A stretch of 64,000 bases of DNA from Geomonas propionica (GCF_016458235.1 NZ_JAEMHK010000007.1:62001-126000), one strand, 5' to 3'; shown: positions 53,202-63,750, counted from the stretch's first letter. Translations and numbers: made by a program. The notes: generated by a model from the sequence alone, not told the origin.

Positions 53202-54566
53202 TTATAGTTGCGCGGCGATCTTCTTCTTGAGCTTCGCCACTTCCCGGTACTTGTCATCCACCAGGATGGAGGCGGGGTTGTCGCCGTTCACGGGGTGAAC
53301 CATCAGGAAGGCGTCGCGCAACTCGCCTTCGTAGCCGGACAGGGTCTCGGACATGATCCCGGAGAAGCCGTCACGCTGCGGGGCGCGGGCCAGCGGGTAC
53401 TTCTTCTTCAACAACTCGCTGCCGCTCAGGTCGAAACGGTGGAAGTCGATGCTCCCCGCCTCGTCCCCCACGCCGGGGTTCAGCACGAACACCGATTCCA
53501 GCGCGGTCTGGTGGATCATCTGCCTGGTCGGGTCGTCGGCCGGCAACTGGCGCTCGATCTTGAAAATGGTGGAGACCAGGAACCCGGTGAAGCAGTCGGC
53601 TTCCATGTAGCCGCTGGCGGCGCCGTCGGAGCTCTCGCAGTAGTAGGAAACCTGGGATTCCTGGCTCAACTCCTTGCCGCACACCAGGCACTGGCTCTTC
53701 AGCCCGGAAAGCCTGCCAAAGTATTCCTCTTTCTTCCTCTTGTTCTCCTCGTGCTGCCATTTGTCGTAGAGCATGGCGCGCGGTTCTTCGGTCTCGTAGA
53801 ACTCGTTGAGGCAGGTCTGCCCGAGCGCCGCGAACTGTCCGTAGACGTCGGTGCCGCGCCCGTGGGTGAGGATCGGATAGATCTTCCCTTCCGGGTTGGT
53901 GTTGAGGCTCTCCACCTTGGGGCTCTTGGATATGAATGTGTCGGAGCAGCGGAAGCCGCGGTTGATGGCGAAGGCCTTCAGCAGCGTCTTCTGGTCCTTG
54001 AACATCCCTTCGAACTTGATCCTCTCGTCGATCAGGCAGGGGATCAGCGACAGGCTCTTCCTGTCCAGTCCCCTCTTGTCGAACAGCTCGAAGATGTTGC
54101 GGCAGTTGTCCATGCTGGCCATGTCCTTAATCGGGACCAGCACCCGGTCCGCGGCGTAGAGCGCATTCTGGGTCAGCACGTCGAGGTCCGGGCGGGTGTC
54201 GACGATGAGGATGCCCGGGATCTCGGACATCGCCAGGAGCCGCGCCAGCACCATCGGTCCCTTGAGCGAGCCGCGCAGTTCCGGAAGGGTGGTGGAGGAG
54301 GGGATGTAGTTGACGCCGTACTGCCCGGTGTGCAACAGGTCGCGCCCGCGGGTCTCCAGCAGGAGGTCGGCCACGGTCCCGTTCAGTTTCTGCCCCTTGA
54401 TCGAGAACATCTTGTCGATGGTGAAGTGGTTGTCGAAGGAGAAGATCGACACCGGGAGGTTTTCGTCCAGGCCCTTAAGGAAGATGGCGAGGTTGGTGGC
54501 CAGGGTGGTCTTGCCGACGCCCCCCTTTTCCGAGGAAACAGTTATTACATAAGGGTAATTTTTCAT
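53202..54566 (-). CDS. ParA/MinD-like ATPase with Cys-rich C-terminal extension
   Basis: This 454-residue protein starts with the deviant Walker A SSEKGGVGKTTLATNLA and has GILIVDTRPDLDVLTQNAL, giving a ParA/MinD fold (~1-240). A ~200-residue tail contains CLVCGKELSQESQVSYYCE, a likely zinc ribbon, followed by a conserved-looking domain. No parB or chromosome-partition gene is adjacent, so a cellular role in positioning or regulation is only suggested. The start is uncertain: ATG at 54566 or 54575, neither with a good ribosome-binding site. Confidence 0.8.
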   Translation of the reverse strand: MKNYPYVITVSSEKGGVGKTTLATNLAIFLKGLDENLPVSIFSFDNHFTIDKMFSIKGQKLNGTVADLLLETRGRDLLHTGQYGVNYIPSSTTLPELRGSLKGPMVLARLLAMSEIPGILIVDTRPDLDVLTQNALYAADRVLVPIKDMASMDNCRNIFELFDKRGLDRKSLSLIPCLIDERIKFEGMFKDQKTLLKAFAINRGFRCSDTFISKSPKVESLNTNPEGKIYPILTHGRGTDVYGQFAALGQTCLNEFYETEEPRAMLYDKWQHEENKRKKEEYFGRLSGLKSQCLVCGKELSQESQVSYYCESSDGAASGYMEADCFTGFLVSTIFKIERQLPADDPTRQMIHQTALESVFVLNPGVGDEAGSIDFHRFDLSGSELLKKKYPLARAPQRDGFSGIMSETLSGYEGELRDAFLMVHPVNGDNPASILVDDKYREVAKLKKKIAAQL

Positions 54567-54680
54567 GGCGCGCATACTAACATCGACACGCCCGGACGGT
54601 CAACCCGTTTGACAGTGACGAGGGCGGCGTGATAGAAACGTGGACGTCGAGTGCCCTGGATACTCCGTATTCTTTGAGAC

Positions 54681-54810
54681 AAAAGCGGTTACGCGAAGTA
54701 CGCGGAGCAGTCGCAAAGACACGGAGAAAGGCTTCTTTGATGTTTACCCCAACGTCTTTTCCCTTTGCACTCTTTGCGGATACTTGGCGTTCCTTGCGTA
54801 ACTGCTTTTT
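54681..54810. repeat. Long palindromic GCGGTTACGC element, copy 3
   Basis: AAAAGCGGTTACGCGAAGTA at one end and CTTGCGTAACTGCTTTTT at the other, about 130 bp, with inner CGCAAAG and CTTTGCG units. It fills most of the gap between the ParA-like gene and xseA. Confidence 0.75.
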
Positions 54811-54840
54811 ACGTTGATTGCTTTTGGCTTTGAGGTAGGT

Positions 54841-56217
54841 ATGCAACTTTTCAAAGAACGCCTTATCTTGACGGTGAGCGCGCTGACGGCGCTGGTGCGC
54901 GGCCTCCTGGAGGAGAATTTCGACCAGGTCTGGGTGGAGGGGGAAATCTCCAACCTCGCCTGCCCGCAGTCGGGGCACTGCTACTTTACCCTCAAGGACG
55001 CAGGCGCCCAGATCCGCTGCGTCATGTTCCGCGGCGCCTTCCGCACCCTTAAATTCACCCCGCGCGATGGCATGCGCATCCTCTTGCGCGCCCGCATGAC
55101 CCTCTTCGAGCCGCGCGGCGAGTACCAGCTCTCCGTGGAGGCGATGGAGCCGCAGGGGATCGGCGGTCTGCAGCTCGCCTTCATCCAGTTGAAGGAGCGC
55201 CTGGCCAAGGAAGGGCTCTTCTCCGAGCTGCACAAGCGCGAGATCCCGAAACTCCCCCGCAAGATCGGCGTGGTCACCTCGCCCACCGGCGCCGCCATCC
55301 GCGACATCCTCACCGTGCTCTCGCGCCGCTTCGCCAACGTGGAACTCCTGATCGCGCCGGTCCGGGTCCAGGGGGAGGGGGCGGCCCAGGAAATTGCCGC
55401 TGCCATCGCTGACCTGAACCGGGTGGGCAACGTAGACGTCATGATCGTCGGGCGCGGCGGCGGATCGCTGGAGGACCTCTGGGCCTTCAACGAGGAGGTG
55501 GTGGCGCGGGCCATTCACAAATCCACCGTCCCGGTCATTTCGGCGGTGGGGCACGAGATCGACTTCACCATCGCCGACTTCGTAGCCGACCTGCGCGCCG
55601 CCACCCCGTCGGCCGCGGCCGAGCTGGTGGTGCAGAGCAAGCAGGAACTGACCGCGACGGTGGAGGCGCTGAGCCACCGGCTCCAAGTCGCGCAGCTGCG
55701 CCGGCTGGAGCGTTCGCGCGCGCTGGTGACGGCGCTGAGCCGCGCCATCACCGACCCGAGCCGCATCCTCGGCCACCTGGCCCAGCGGGTCGACTCGCTC
55801 GACTCCCGCCTGGTGCGGGAGGCGGGGCTCATCCTCGACGACGCCTCGGAGCGCATCGTCACCCTGTCTGCGCGCCTGGCCCGCCAGAGCCCCGCGCTCA
55901 CCCTGCGCCGCAACGCGGAACTGCTCTCGACGCTCTCCTTGAGACTGGACCACGCCATGACCCGCCGCCTGGCCTGCGCCGCCGAGAGCGTCGGCCTCGC
56001 CACCGGAACCCTGAACGCGGTCTCTCCGCTTGCCACCCTCTCGCGCGGCTACAGCATCGCCCGCAAGCTCCCCGGCCGCTCGGTGATCACCTCGTTCCGC
56101 CAGCTGGCTCCCGGGGACCGGCTGGAACTCTCCCTTGCCGCCGGTTTCGCCCTTTGCACCGTGGAGCGGGCCAGCGGGCAGAGTGAATCCTTGACGGCAT
56201 CAGAGCGATCGGTATAA
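54841..56217 (+). CDS. xseA: Exodeoxyribonuclease VII large subunit
   Basis: This 458-residue protein has an N-terminal OB-fold ([24 protein letters not shown]), the catalytic-domain stretch [41 protein letters not shown], and [28 protein letters not shown], then long helices and ATLSRGYSI at the C-terminus. With XseB it degrades single-stranded DNA from both ends. ATG at 54841 has GAGGT upstream; a TTG 27 bases earlier is in frame but unlikely. xseB follows 76 bp later. Confidence 0.95.
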   Translation: MQLFKERLILTVSALTALVRGLLEENFDQVWVEGEISNLACPQSGHCYFTLKDAGAQIRCVMFRGAFRTLKFTPRDGMRILLRARMTLFEPRGEYQLSVEAMEPQGIGGLQLAFIQLKERLAKEGLFSELHKREIPKLPRKIGVVTSPTGAAIRDILTVLSRRFANVELLIAPVRVQGEGAAQEIAAAIADLNRVGNVDVMIVGRGGGSLEDLWAFNEEVVARAIHKSTVPVISAVGHEIDFTIADFVADLRAATPSAAAELVVQSKQELTATVEALSHRLQVAQLRRLERSRALVTALSRAITDPSRILGHLAQRVDSLDSRLVREAGLILDDASERIVTLSARLARQSPALTLRRNAELLSTLSLRLDHAMTRRLACAAESVGLATGTLNAVSPLATLSRGYSIARKLPGRSVITSFRQLAPGDRLELSLAAGFALCTVERASGQSESLTASERSV

Positions 56218-56293
56218 TAGGCGATCACTTTTTAATAATTAAACGCGGCGGCGCTTCTAATCCGTCGCGGCAGTACCCGGACACGAGGTTGGT

Positions 56294-56521
56294 ATGGCCG
56301 TTGAGAAGTTCGAAACCGCATTGAAGAAGCTCGAGGACGTCGTGAAGAAGCTGGAAGGGGGGGAGCTCTCGCTCGAGGATTCCCTGAAGGCGTTCGAGGA
56401 GGGGGTGAAGCATTCCGCCTTCTGTTCCAAAAAGCTGAACGAGGCCGAGCGGCGGGTCGAGCTCCTCATCAAGCAGCGCGACGGCAGCCTCGCCACCAGG
56501 CCTTTCGAAGAGGAGGAGTAG
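56294..56521 (+). CDS. xseB: Exodeoxyribonuclease VII small subunit
   Basis: This 75-residue helical protein matches XseB: KFETALKKLEDVVKKLEGGELSLEDSLKAFEEGVKH and LNEAERRVELL. It bundles around the long C-terminal helices of XseA to form the enzyme. The gene order xseA-xseB-ispA-dxs is common in bacteria. Confidence 0.96.
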   Translation: MAVEKFETALKKLEDVVKKLEGGELSLEDSLKAFEEGVKHSAFCSKKLNEAERRVELLIKQRDGSLATRPFEEEE

Positions 56522-56576
56522 TACCGCCTCCGCGGCTGATGTTCCACACCCATTACACCCGAAAGCGAGACCTTCC

Positions 56577-57461
56577 ATGGATCTTAAGGAATACCTGAAG
56601 CAGAAGTGCCAGTTGGTCGACCAGGCGCTGGAGCGCTACCTTCCCGATGCCGAGGAACTCCCGGCATCCCTGCACGGCGCCATGCGCTACTCGGTTTTCG
56701 CCGGCGGCAAACGGGTCCGCCCGGTGCTCATGCTGGCGGCCAGCGAGGCGGTCGGCGGCTCCGCCGATGCGGTCATGCCCGCGGCCTGTGCCATGGAGAT
56801 GATCCACACCTACTCCTTGATCCATGACGATCTACCCGCCATGGACAACGACGACTTCCGCCGGGGCAACCCCACCAACCATAAAGTATATGGCGAGGCG
56901 ACCGCCATCCTGGCCGGCGACGCCCTCTTGACCGAGGCCTTCATCCTGCTCTCCAACGGCGCCGGCGGGGATCCCGCGGCACGGCTCAAGGTGATCCAGG
57001 AGATCGCCGTCGCCTCCGGCTCGCGCGGCATGGTGGGCGGCCAGGTGGTCGACATGGAAAGCGAGGGGCGCCACGACGTCGACATCGCCACGCTCTCCTA
57101 CATCCACACCCACAAGACCGGCGCCCTGATCCGCGCCTCGGTCCGCTGCGGCGCCATCCTGGGAGCGGCGAGCGAGGAGCAGTTCAAGGCGCTCACCCGT
57201 TACGCCGACGCCATCGGCCTCGCCTTCCAGATCGCCGACGACATCCTCGACGTCGAAGGGACCACCGAGGAGTTGGGCAAGGACGCCGGCAGCGACCAGG
57301 CCCGCGGCAAGGCGACCTACCCCGCGCTGATGGGGCTCGAGGCGTCCAAGGCCCGCGCCCATGAGCTGGTAGAGATCGCGCTGGACGCGCTGGCAACCTT
57401 TGATGAGCGGGCCGAACCGCTGCGCGCCATCGCGTCGTACATCGTAAAAAGGAAATCGTAA
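56577..57461 (+). CDS. ispA: Farnesyl/geranylgeranyl diphosphate synthase
   Basis: This 294-residue all-helical prenyl transferase has the first Asp-rich motif LIHDDLPAMDNDDFRRG and the second FQIADDILDVEGT. It joins IPP units to allylic diphosphates in the cytoplasm; chain length (C15 or C20) cannot be fixed from sequence reading alone. It abuts dxs, the first enzyme of the MEP pathway, so isoprenoid supply genes are co-transcribed. Confidence 0.95.
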   Translation: MDLKEYLKQKCQLVDQALERYLPDAEELPASLHGAMRYSVFAGGKRVRPVLMLAASEAVGGSADAVMPAACAMEMIHTYSLIHDDLPAMDNDDFRRGNPTNHKVYGEATAILAGDALLTEAFILLSNGAGGDPAARLKVIQEIAVASGSRGMVGGQVVDMESEGRHDVDIATLSYIHTHKTGALIRASVRCGAILGAASEEQFKALTRYADAIGLAFQIADDILDVEGTTEELGKDAGSDQARGKATYPALMGLEASKARAHELVEIALDALATFDERAEPLRAIASYIVKRKS

Positions 57462-59399
57462 ATGCCCGGCATCCTGGACGGCATCACCGACCCGAGTCAA
57501 CTGAAGTCGCTGTCGCTGCGCGAGCTGGAGACGCTCGCCGAAGAGCTGCGCGCGCGCATCATCGCCACCTGCGCGGCCAACGGCGGCCACGTGGCGCCGA
57601 GCCTCGGCGTGGTGGAGCTCACCATCGCGCTGCACCGGGTCTTCGATTCCCCCAAGGACAAGATCGTCTGGGACGTGGGGCACCAGGCCTACGCCCACAA
57701 GCTGTTGACCGGCAGGAAGGAGCGCTTCGGCACCTTGCGCACAAAGGGGGGCATCAGCGGCTTCCCCAAGCGCGCCGAGTCGCCGCACGACAGCTTCGAC
57801 GTCGGGCACTCTTCCACCTCCATCTCCGCCGGCGTCGGCTTCGCCGTGGCGCGCGACCTTAAGAAGGGGCGCAACAAGGTGCTGACGGTGATCGGCGACG
57901 GCGCCATGACCGGCGGCCTCGCCTTTGAGGGGCTGAACCACGCGGGCGAGCTGAACAAGGACCTGGTGGTGATCCTGAACGACAACGAGATGTCCATCTC
58001 GGAGAACGTCGGCGCCCTCTCCAACCTCCTCTCCCGCACCATCACCAGCGAGTATGTGCACCGCGCCAAGAAGGACCTGGAAGCCTTCCTGGAGGGGGTC
58101 CCCATGTTCGGCAAGTCGGTGCTGAAGATCGCCAAGCGGGCGGAGGAGTCGCTGAAAACCCTGTTCACCCCGGGGATGCTGTTTGAGGCCTTCGGCTTCG
58201 AGTACATCGGCCCCATCGACGGCCACGACATCCCCAAACTCCTGGAGACGCTGGAGGCGGTGAAGCGTTTCGACGACGCGGTGCTGATCCACGTACTGAC
58301 CAGGAAGGGGAAGGGATATCCCCCTGCCGAGGCGAACCCCTCGCTGTTTCACGGGGTCGGCCCCTTCGACGTCGCCACGGGCAAGGTGCACAAGGGGAAG
58401 GGGGGAGCCGCCTCCTACACCGGCGTCTTCGGCGAGACCATCAAACGGCTGGCCCATGAGGATGAGCGCATCGTCGCCATCACCGCCGCCATGCCCGACG
58501 GCACCGGCCTCACCCCCTTCGCCAGAGAATTCCCCGGGCGCTTCTTCGACGTGGGGATCGCGGAGCAGCACGCGGTTACCTTCGCCGCCGGGCTTGCCGC
58601 CGAAGGGTTCAAGCCGGTGGTCGCCCTCTACTCCTCTTTCCTGCAGCGCGGCTTCGATCAGCTCTGCCATGACGTCTGCCTGCAGGATCTCCCGGTGGTG
58701 TTCGCCATCGACCGAGCCGGCGTGGTGGGCAGCGACGGACCGACCCACCACGGCGTCTTCGACGTCTCCTACCTGCGCGCCGTCCCGGGGCTCACGATAA
58801 TGGCTCCCAAGGACGAGAACGAGCTGCAGCACATGCTGCTGACCGCTCTCTCCCTGGAAGGGCCGGCGGCGTTGCGCTACCCACGAGGCAACGGCCTGGG
58901 CGTCCCCATGGACCAGATCCTCACCCTGCTTCCCGTCGGCAAAGGGGAGCGGCTCAAGGAGGGGAAGGACGGCGCCATTCTCGCCCTGGGCACCATGGTG
59001 GAGCCTGCCCGGCAGGCCGCGGCGGCCCTCGCCCTGGAAGGGATCGAGGTTGCCGTCATGAACGCCCGCTTCGTCAAACCGCTCGATAGCGAACTGATCC
59101 TGGACCTGGCCCGGACCGGCCTCCTGGTCACGGTGGAAGACAACGTGATCCAAGGGGGATTCGGCACCGCCATCCTGGAACTCCTCGAAGAGCACGAGGT
59201 GACCGGGGTACGGGTGCTGCGCCTTGGGTATCCGGACGCTTTCGTGGAACAGGGGGAGCAGGCCGATCTGAAGGCCGCCTACGGCCTCGACGCCGCCGGC
59301 ATCGCCCGCACGGTCCGCGAGGCTTGCCAAGGACGCCATGCCAGCGCGCCGGTGCAACGCTCGGAGCAGCCGGCCGTTCCGGAACAGCCGCATGCTTGA
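57462..59399 (+). CDS. dxs: 1-deoxy-D-xylulose-5-phosphate synthase
   Basis: This 645-residue transketolase-like enzyme has [18 protein letters not shown], the thiamine diphosphate motif [18 protein letters not shown]...[23 protein letters not shown], and a C-terminal transketolase domain. It condenses pyruvate and glyceraldehyde-3-phosphate, the entry step of the MEP isoprenoid pathway. The ATG directly follows the ispA stop codon. The last 8 bases overlap the next gene. Confidence 0.96.
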   Translation: MPGILDGITDPSQLKSLSLRELETLAEELRARIIATCAANGGHVAPSLGVVELTIALHRVFDSPKDKIVWDVGHQAYAHKLLTGRKERFGTLRTKGGISGFPKRAESPHDSFDVGHSSTSISAGVGFAVARDLKKGRNKVLTVIGDGAMTGGLAFEGLNHAGELNKDLVVILNDNEMSISENVGALSNLLSRTITSEYVHRAKKDLEAFLEGVPMFGKSVLKIAKRAEESLKTLFTPGMLFEAFGFEYIGPIDGHDIPKLLETLEAVKRFDDAVLIHVLTRKGKGYPPAEANPSLFHGVGPFDVATGKVHKGKGGAASYTGVFGETIKRLAHEDERIVAITAAMPDGTGLTPFAREFPGRFFDVGIAEQHAVTFAAGLAAEGFKPVVALYSSFLQRGFDQLCHDVCLQDLPVVFAIDRAGVVGSDGPTHHGVFDVSYLRAVPGLTIMAPKDENELQHMLLTALSLEGPAALRYPRGNGLGVPMDQILTLLPVGKGERLKEGKDGAILALGTMVEPARQAAAALALEGIEVAVMNARFVKPLDSELILDLARTGLLVTVEDNVIQGGFGTAILELLEEHEVTGVRVLRLGYPDAFVEQGEQADLKAAYGLDAAGIARTVREACQGRHASAPVQRSEQPAVPEQPHA

Positions 59400-60633
59400 T
59401 CGCCGCGCGCTGCTGCTCGCCCTCCTTCTTTGCGCCGGCACCGCTCTCGCCGCCGACCCTCTCACCTATGGCGCCAAGGCCCAGCAACTGATCTCCAAGG
59501 GGGACTTCGTACAGGCGCTCGACGAGCTCAAGGCGGCGACCTCGCGCTTCCCCTACGACCAGGAGCTCAAGCACCAACTCGCCTTCACCTACACCGAGCT
59601 TGCCAAGCGCGACCTGCAGTCCGGCCGTTACGCGCAGGCGGCGGAAAACTTCCGGCAGGCCCACGAGCTGATACCCGAGAGCAAAGAGCTGGCCCTGATG
59701 CGCGGCATCGCCTTGTACCTCAACAAGGATTACGTCGCCGCACGGGATGAACTGCTCCAGTCGGGGGAGGGGAGCGAGTCCCTGGTCTATCTCGGCAAGA
59801 TCAGCTACGACACCGGCGACCTCCCCGGCGCTCTTGACTTCTGGCGCCGCGCCAAGGAGCTGGACCCCGCCAACAAGGTGCTGGCAGGCCTGATCGAGAA
59901 GGCCGAGCGCGAGCTGCCCGTGGAATCCAGGATGGACAAGGGATACAGCTCTATGTTCGACCTCAGCTTCGACGCCGAGCTCCCCCCCGGGCTCTCCGCC
60001 GAGGTGCTGGACGCCCTGGAGAGCGCCTACAACACGGTCGGCGCCGACCTCGGCGTGTTTCCCACCGCACGCATCCCGGTGCTTCTCTACACCAAGAAAG
60101 ATTACCGCAGCGTGACCGCCGGCCCGGACTGGTCCGGCGGGCTCTACGACGGCAAGATACGTCTCCCGGTGGGAGGGCTTACCGAGCTGACGCCGCAGTT
60201 GCGGGCCATCATCTTCCACGAGTTCACCCACGTCTTGGTCGCGGAGCTCACCCACGGCAACATCCCCACCTGGTTCAATGAAGGGCTTGCCGAGATCGAA
60301 GGGCGCAAGCTGTTCGCCCCCAAGCTCCCGCAGTTGGACGCGGCCCAGGAAAAGCACCTGTTGCCGCTGGCGGACCTCTCCGGCGGTTTCAGCGGCATGG
60401 GAGGCGGTAAGGCATGGATGGCCTACCAGCAGAGCTTCTCCATGACGAGTTTCATGGTGCAGCGCTACGGGTGGTACTCCGTGCAAGAGATCCTGAAGTA
60501 CCTGGGGCAGCGTGCTGACATGAACACGGCCGTGTCCAAGGCGTTGGCTGATTACGCGCTGGATCTAAACGGGGTGATGCGCGAGTGGCGTGAGTCACTG
60601 CCGGCAGCAGGGACGGGCGGCGGCTCGCAGTGA
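59392..60633 (+). CDS. Secreted TPR protein with metallopeptidase-like HEFTH motif
   Basis: This 413-residue protein has a signal peptide ([16 protein letters not shown]), TPR-like repeats (~25-190: [55 protein letters not shown]) and a C-terminal peptidase MA-like domain with HEFTH ([32 protein letters not shown]). The downstream Glu in NEGLAE would be the third zinc ligand. It should act in the periplasm; substrate unknown. ATG at 59392 overlaps the dxs stop; an earlier in-frame ATG lies inside dxs. Confidence 0.85.
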   Translation: MLDRRALLLALLLCAGTALAADPLTYGAKAQQLISKGDFVQALDELKAATSRFPYDQELKHQLAFTYTELAKRDLQSGRYAQAAENFRQAHELIPESKELALMRGIALYLNKDYVAARDELLQSGEGSESLVYLGKISYDTGDLPGALDFWRRAKELDPANKVLAGLIEKAERELPVESRMDKGYSSMFDLSFDAELPPGLSAEVLDALESAYNTVGADLGVFPTARIPVLLYTKKDYRSVTAGPDWSGGLYDGKIRLPVGGLTELTPQLRAIIFHEFTHVLVAELTHGNIPTWFNEGLAEIEGRKLFAPKLPQLDAAQEKHLLPLADLSGGFSGMGGGKAWMAYQQSFSMTSFMVQRYGWYSVQEILKYLGQRADMNTAVSKALADYALDLNGVMREWRESLPAAGTGGGSQ

Positions 60634-60708
60634 GTGGTATAGTATCAGTAAGGGTTGCCTCTATGGCTGTTCCTCGGGGCGGCGACAAGGCAACAAAAGG
60701 GAGTTCTG

Positions 60709-61086
60709 TTGATCTACGGTACCGGCGTTGACATTGTGGAGATCGCACGTTTCGATAAGTTCCTGAAGCAGGGGAACGACGCGCTGTTTCAACGCATCTT
60801 CACCCGCGGCGAGATAGATTACTGCTCCGCCAAGAAACTTTCCGCGCAGCACTACGCCCTGCGCTTTGCCGCCAAGGAGTCGTTCTTGAAGGCGCTCGGC
60901 ACCGGGCTGCGCGACGGGCTTTCCTGGCAGGACATGGAAGTGATCAACGACGAGCTCGGCAAGCCGACTTTGCGGCTCGCCGGCCGGGCCGAGCAGATGT
61001 TCCGCGAGGCGGGGCTGTGCGGCTGTTTCCTGTCGCTTTCGCACGACGCCGGCTGCGCCGTGGCCATGGTGGTATTGGAGCGCTAG
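60709..61086 (+). CDS. acpS: Holo-[acyl-carrier-protein] synthase
   Basis: This 125-residue protein starts [18 protein letters not shown] (Asp8 for Mg2+ binding) and has [16 protein letters not shown] with the second catalytic Glu. AcpS transfers phosphopantetheine from CoA to the acyl carrier protein. The TTG start has GGGAG 5 nt upstream; the ORF could extend to 60655 but family length supports this start. It abuts the nnr gene. Confidence 0.94.
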   Translation: MIYGTGVDIVEIARFDKFLKQGNDALFQRIFTRGEIDYCSAKKLSAQHYALRFAAKESFLKALGTGLRDGLSWQDMEVINDELGKPTLRLAGRAEQMFREAGLCGCFLSLSHDAGCAVAMVVLER

Positions 61087-62661
61087 ATGAAGGTCGTCAG
61101 CGGACAGGTCATGCAGCTTATGGATCGCCGTGCCATCGGCGAGTTCGGCGTGCCGGGACTGGAACTCATGGAGCATGCCGGTCGCGGCTGCGCCGACGTC
61201 ATCGAAGAGGCCTTCGGTGAGGGGGAGGCGAGGCGTGCCGTCATCGTGGCGGGCAAGGGTAACAACGGCGGCGACGGCTTCGTAATTGCCCGGCTCCTGG
61301 CTGAGCGTGGCTGGGAGGCGCCGGTGCTGCTGCTGGCGACGCCCGAGGCGGTGACCGGGGACGCGGCTGCCAACCTGGCGCGCCTGCCCGCCTCGACGGT
61401 GAAGAGCGTGCCGCGTGGGATCGCCGGCGAACAGGAGCTGCTGCAAAGCGCCACGGTTATCGTGGACGCCCTCCTTGGCACCGGCATGAACAGCGAGGTC
61501 ACCGGGGTCTACGGCGAGGCCATAGATCTTATCAACGTGGCCGGGGTCCCGGTGGTTTCCGTCGACATCCCCTCCGGTGTCGACGCCGCTACCGGTAAGG
61601 TGCTGGGGCGCGCGGTGCGCGCCGATATCACCGTCACCTTTGCGCTGGCCAAGCTGGGCAACGTGCTGTATCCCGGTGCGGAATTGTGCGGCCGGCTGGT
61701 GGTGGCCGACATCGGCATGCCCGACGCCGTGGTCGCCGAGGCCGAGGGTGCGCAGTACGTCGACCCCGCCTGCGCAGCCGGGCTGTTCCGCCCCCGCGGC
61801 GTCACCGCGCACAAGGGGAGCGGCGGGCACTGCCTCATCGTCGCCGGCAGCACCGGGAAGACCGGCGCCGCCGCCATGGCGGCCAACAGCGCGCAGCGCA
61901 CCGGGGCGGGCCTGGTTACCCTCGCCGTGCCGGCCGCGCTGAACCCGATCCTGGAACAAAAGACCACCGAGGCCATGACCATCTCGGTCGGGCCGGAGCG
62001 GGCCGGGCACCTGAGGGCTGGGTCGCTCCCCGAACTTCTCGCCGCCGCGGCTATCCGCGACGTGGTCGCGCTGGGACCCGGCATCGGCACCGCCCCCTCT
62101 ACCGTTTACCTGGTGCATTCGCTCCTTGCCGCGCTCGATAAGCCGCTGGTGCTGGACGCCGATGGGCTGAACGCCGTGGCGCTCAAGTCCGATTTGCTGA
62201 TGGCCAGGCAGGACCGCATCACCGTTCTCACCCCGCACCCGGGGGAGATGGCACGCCTGGCGGGGTGCTCGGTGCCGGAGGTGGAGGCGGACCGCATCGG
62301 CTGCGCCCGCGCTTTCGCCACGAAGTACCGGGTGCACCTGATCCTCAAAGGCGCCCGCAGCATTATCGCCGCGCCGGACGGGCGCATCGCCATCAACGGC
62401 AGCGGCAACCCGGGCATGGCCACCGGCGGTATGGGCGATGTCCTGACCGGGGTGGTCGCCGCATTTCTCGGCCAGGGGTATGAACCTTTCGTCGCCTGCC
62501 AACTGGGCGCCTTCGTCCACGGCCACGCCGCCGACTTCCTGGTGGAGGGCCTCGGCACCCAGGGGATGAGCGCCACCGATGTGCAGGAGATGCTCCCCGT
62601 GGCGCTGGCGAGTCTGGCCGCGTCCCGAACCACCGCAACGAACAACCAACAGGGAGAATGA
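61087..62661 (+). CDS. nnrD: Bifunctional NAD(P)H-hydrate epimerase/dehydratase
   Basis: This 524-residue protein fuses an N-terminal YjeF_N epimerase domain (GVPGLELMEHAGRGCADVI, GKGNNGGDGFVIARLL, VSVDIPSGVDAATG) with a C-terminal ribokinase-like ADP/ATP-dependent dehydratase domain (HKGSGGHCLIVAGS, GPGIGTAPST, VLTPHPGEMARL, NPGMATGGMGDVLTG). It repairs damaged NAD(P)H hydrates in the cytoplasm. It starts immediately after acpS, an arrangement seen in many bacteria. Confidence 0.95.
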   Translation: MKVVSGQVMQLMDRRAIGEFGVPGLELMEHAGRGCADVIEEAFGEGEARRAVIVAGKGNNGGDGFVIARLLAERGWEAPVLLLATPEAVTGDAAANLARLPASTVKSVPRGIAGEQELLQSATVIVDALLGTGMNSEVTGVYGEAIDLINVAGVPVVSVDIPSGVDAATGKVLGRAVRADITVTFALAKLGNVLYPGAELCGRLVVADIGMPDAVVAEAEGAQYVDPACAAGLFRPRGVTAHKGSGGHCLIVAGSTGKTGAAAMAANSAQRTGAGLVTLAVPAALNPILEQKTTEAMTISVGPERAGHLRAGSLPELLAAAAIRDVVALGPGIGTAPSTVYLVHSLLAALDKPLVLDADGLNAVALKSDLLMARQDRITVLTPHPGEMARLAGCSVPEVEADRIGCARAFATKYRVHLILKGARSIIAAPDGRIAINGSGNPGMATGGMGDVLTGVVAAFLGQGYEPFVACQLGAFVHGHAADFLVEGLGTQGMSATDVQEMLPVALASLAASRTTATNNQQGE

Positions 62662-62663
62662 CC

Positions 62664-63113
62664 ATGATGAAAGCGAAAGAGATCATGACCACAGACGTCA
62701 TCACCGTGCACCGCGACACCACCGTCAGGGATCTCGCCAAGCTCTTCGCCGAGCGCCGCATCTCCAGCGTCCCGGTTGTGGACGACGAGGGGCTCCTGAT
62801 CGGCATCGTCTCCGAAAGCGACCTGATCGAGCAGGACAAGCCGCTGCACATCCCGACCGTCATCTCCATCTTCGACTGGGTGATCTACCTGGAGAGCGAC
62901 AAGCGTTTCGAGAAGGAGCTGCAGAAGATGACCGGCCAGACCGTGGGGGATATTTATTCCACAGAGGTCGCCAGCGTGGAGCCGGATGCTCCCGTTTCGG
63001 ATGTCGCCGAGATCATGACCGAGAAGAAGGTCCAGGCCGTGCCCGTGGTAGAGGGGCGCCGCGTGGTCGGCATCATCGGGCGCATCGACATGGTGCGCAC
63101 CATGATCGCCTAG
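62664..63113 (+). CDS. CBS-domain protein
   Basis: This 149-residue protein consists of a pair of CBS domains (KAKEIMTTDVITVHRDTTVRDLAKLFAERRISSVPVVDDEG and VGDIYSTEVASVEPDAPVSDVAEIMTEKKVQAVPVVEGRRVVGII). Such Bateman modules bind adenine nucleotides and sense energy state, but the output here is unknown. GGGAG at 62652-62656 is 7 nt from ATG 62664; an ATG at 62658 overlaps the preceding stop and is less likely. Confidence 0.92.
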   Translation: MMKAKEIMTTDVITVHRDTTVRDLAKLFAERRISSVPVVDDEGLLIGIVSESDLIEQDKPLHIPTVISIFDWVIYLESDKRFEKELQKMTGQTVGDIYSTEVASVEPDAPVSDVAEIMTEKKVQAVPVVEGRRVVGIIGRIDMVRTMIA

Positions 63114-63121
63114 GCGGCCGG

Positions 63122-63583
63122 ATGTCCTGCGTAGTGACCAAGAGCCAGCAAGAGACGGTAGCGCTGGGAGCGAGGCTGGGGCGGCTGTTGCAGCCGGGGG
63201 ACTTCGTCGCCCTGGTCGGGGACCTGGGCGCCGGCAAGACCCAGTTCGCCAAGGGGATCGCGCTTGGGCTGGAGGTGGATCCGGAGACCCCGGTGACTAG
63301 CCCCACCTATACCATCCTCAATATCTACGACGGGCGCATTCCGCTGTACCACTTCGACCTGTACCGGCTGGAAGGGGTGCACGACGTGGAGGCTCTCGGC
63401 TTTGAGGAATACTTCTCCGGAGGCGGCGCCTGCGTGGTGGAGTGGGCCGAGCGACTGGAGGAGGACCTTCCCGGCGACCTCCTCACCGTCACCTTAAACC
63501 ACGCCGGAGACGATGAGCGCTCCGTCTGTTTCGACGCCTCCGGGCCGCGAGCGCGGGTACTTGCCGAAGCCGTCCTGACATAG
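63122..63583 (+). CDS. tsaE: tRNA threonylcarbamoyladenosine biosynthesis ATPase TsaE
   Basis: This 153-residue protein has the P-loop GDLGAGKTQFAKG, SPTYTILNIYDG and HFDLYRL, plus VVEWAERL. TsaE works with TsaB and TsaD to make the t6A modification at position 37 of ANN-decoding tRNAs. Start ATG at 63122 is 8 bp after the CBS gene stop. The longer ORF upstream in this frame overlaps two real genes and is a shadow extension. Confidence 0.95.
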   Translation: MSCVVTKSQQETVALGARLGRLLQPGDFVALVGDLGAGKTQFAKGIALGLEVDPETPVTSPTYTILNIYDGRIPLYHFDLYRLEGVHDVEALGFEEYFSGGGACVVEWAERLEEDLPGDLLTVTLNHAGDDERSVCFDASGPRARVLAEAVLT

Positions 63584-63658
63584 TCATCGGCACCGGGCCG
63601 CTCACGATTCAAACAGCGGGTTGCTGCCTGCCTCCCACCGCGTTTGCCTTATGCACCA

Positions 63659-63697
63659 AACGCCCCTCTCTCTCAACGAGGAGGGGCGTTTTTTTAT
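63659..63697 (+). terminator. Rho-independent terminator after tsaE
   Basis: AACGCCCCTC (63659-63668) pairs with GAGGGGCGTT (63681-63690) and is followed by T residues. It ends the xseA-to-tsaE run and insulates the aspartate kinase gene. Confidence 0.9.
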
Positions 63698-63750
63698 ACT
63701 GTAAACAGGACGGACCGGAAAAATGAAGAAATAGGCTATCTTGGCCGTGA

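Noticed and set aside
62579-63121. Long upstream extension of the tsaE frame
   Set aside because: It overlaps the nnrD end and the entire CBS gene in another frame and encodes an Arg/His-rich product; TsaE length fits the ATG at 63122.
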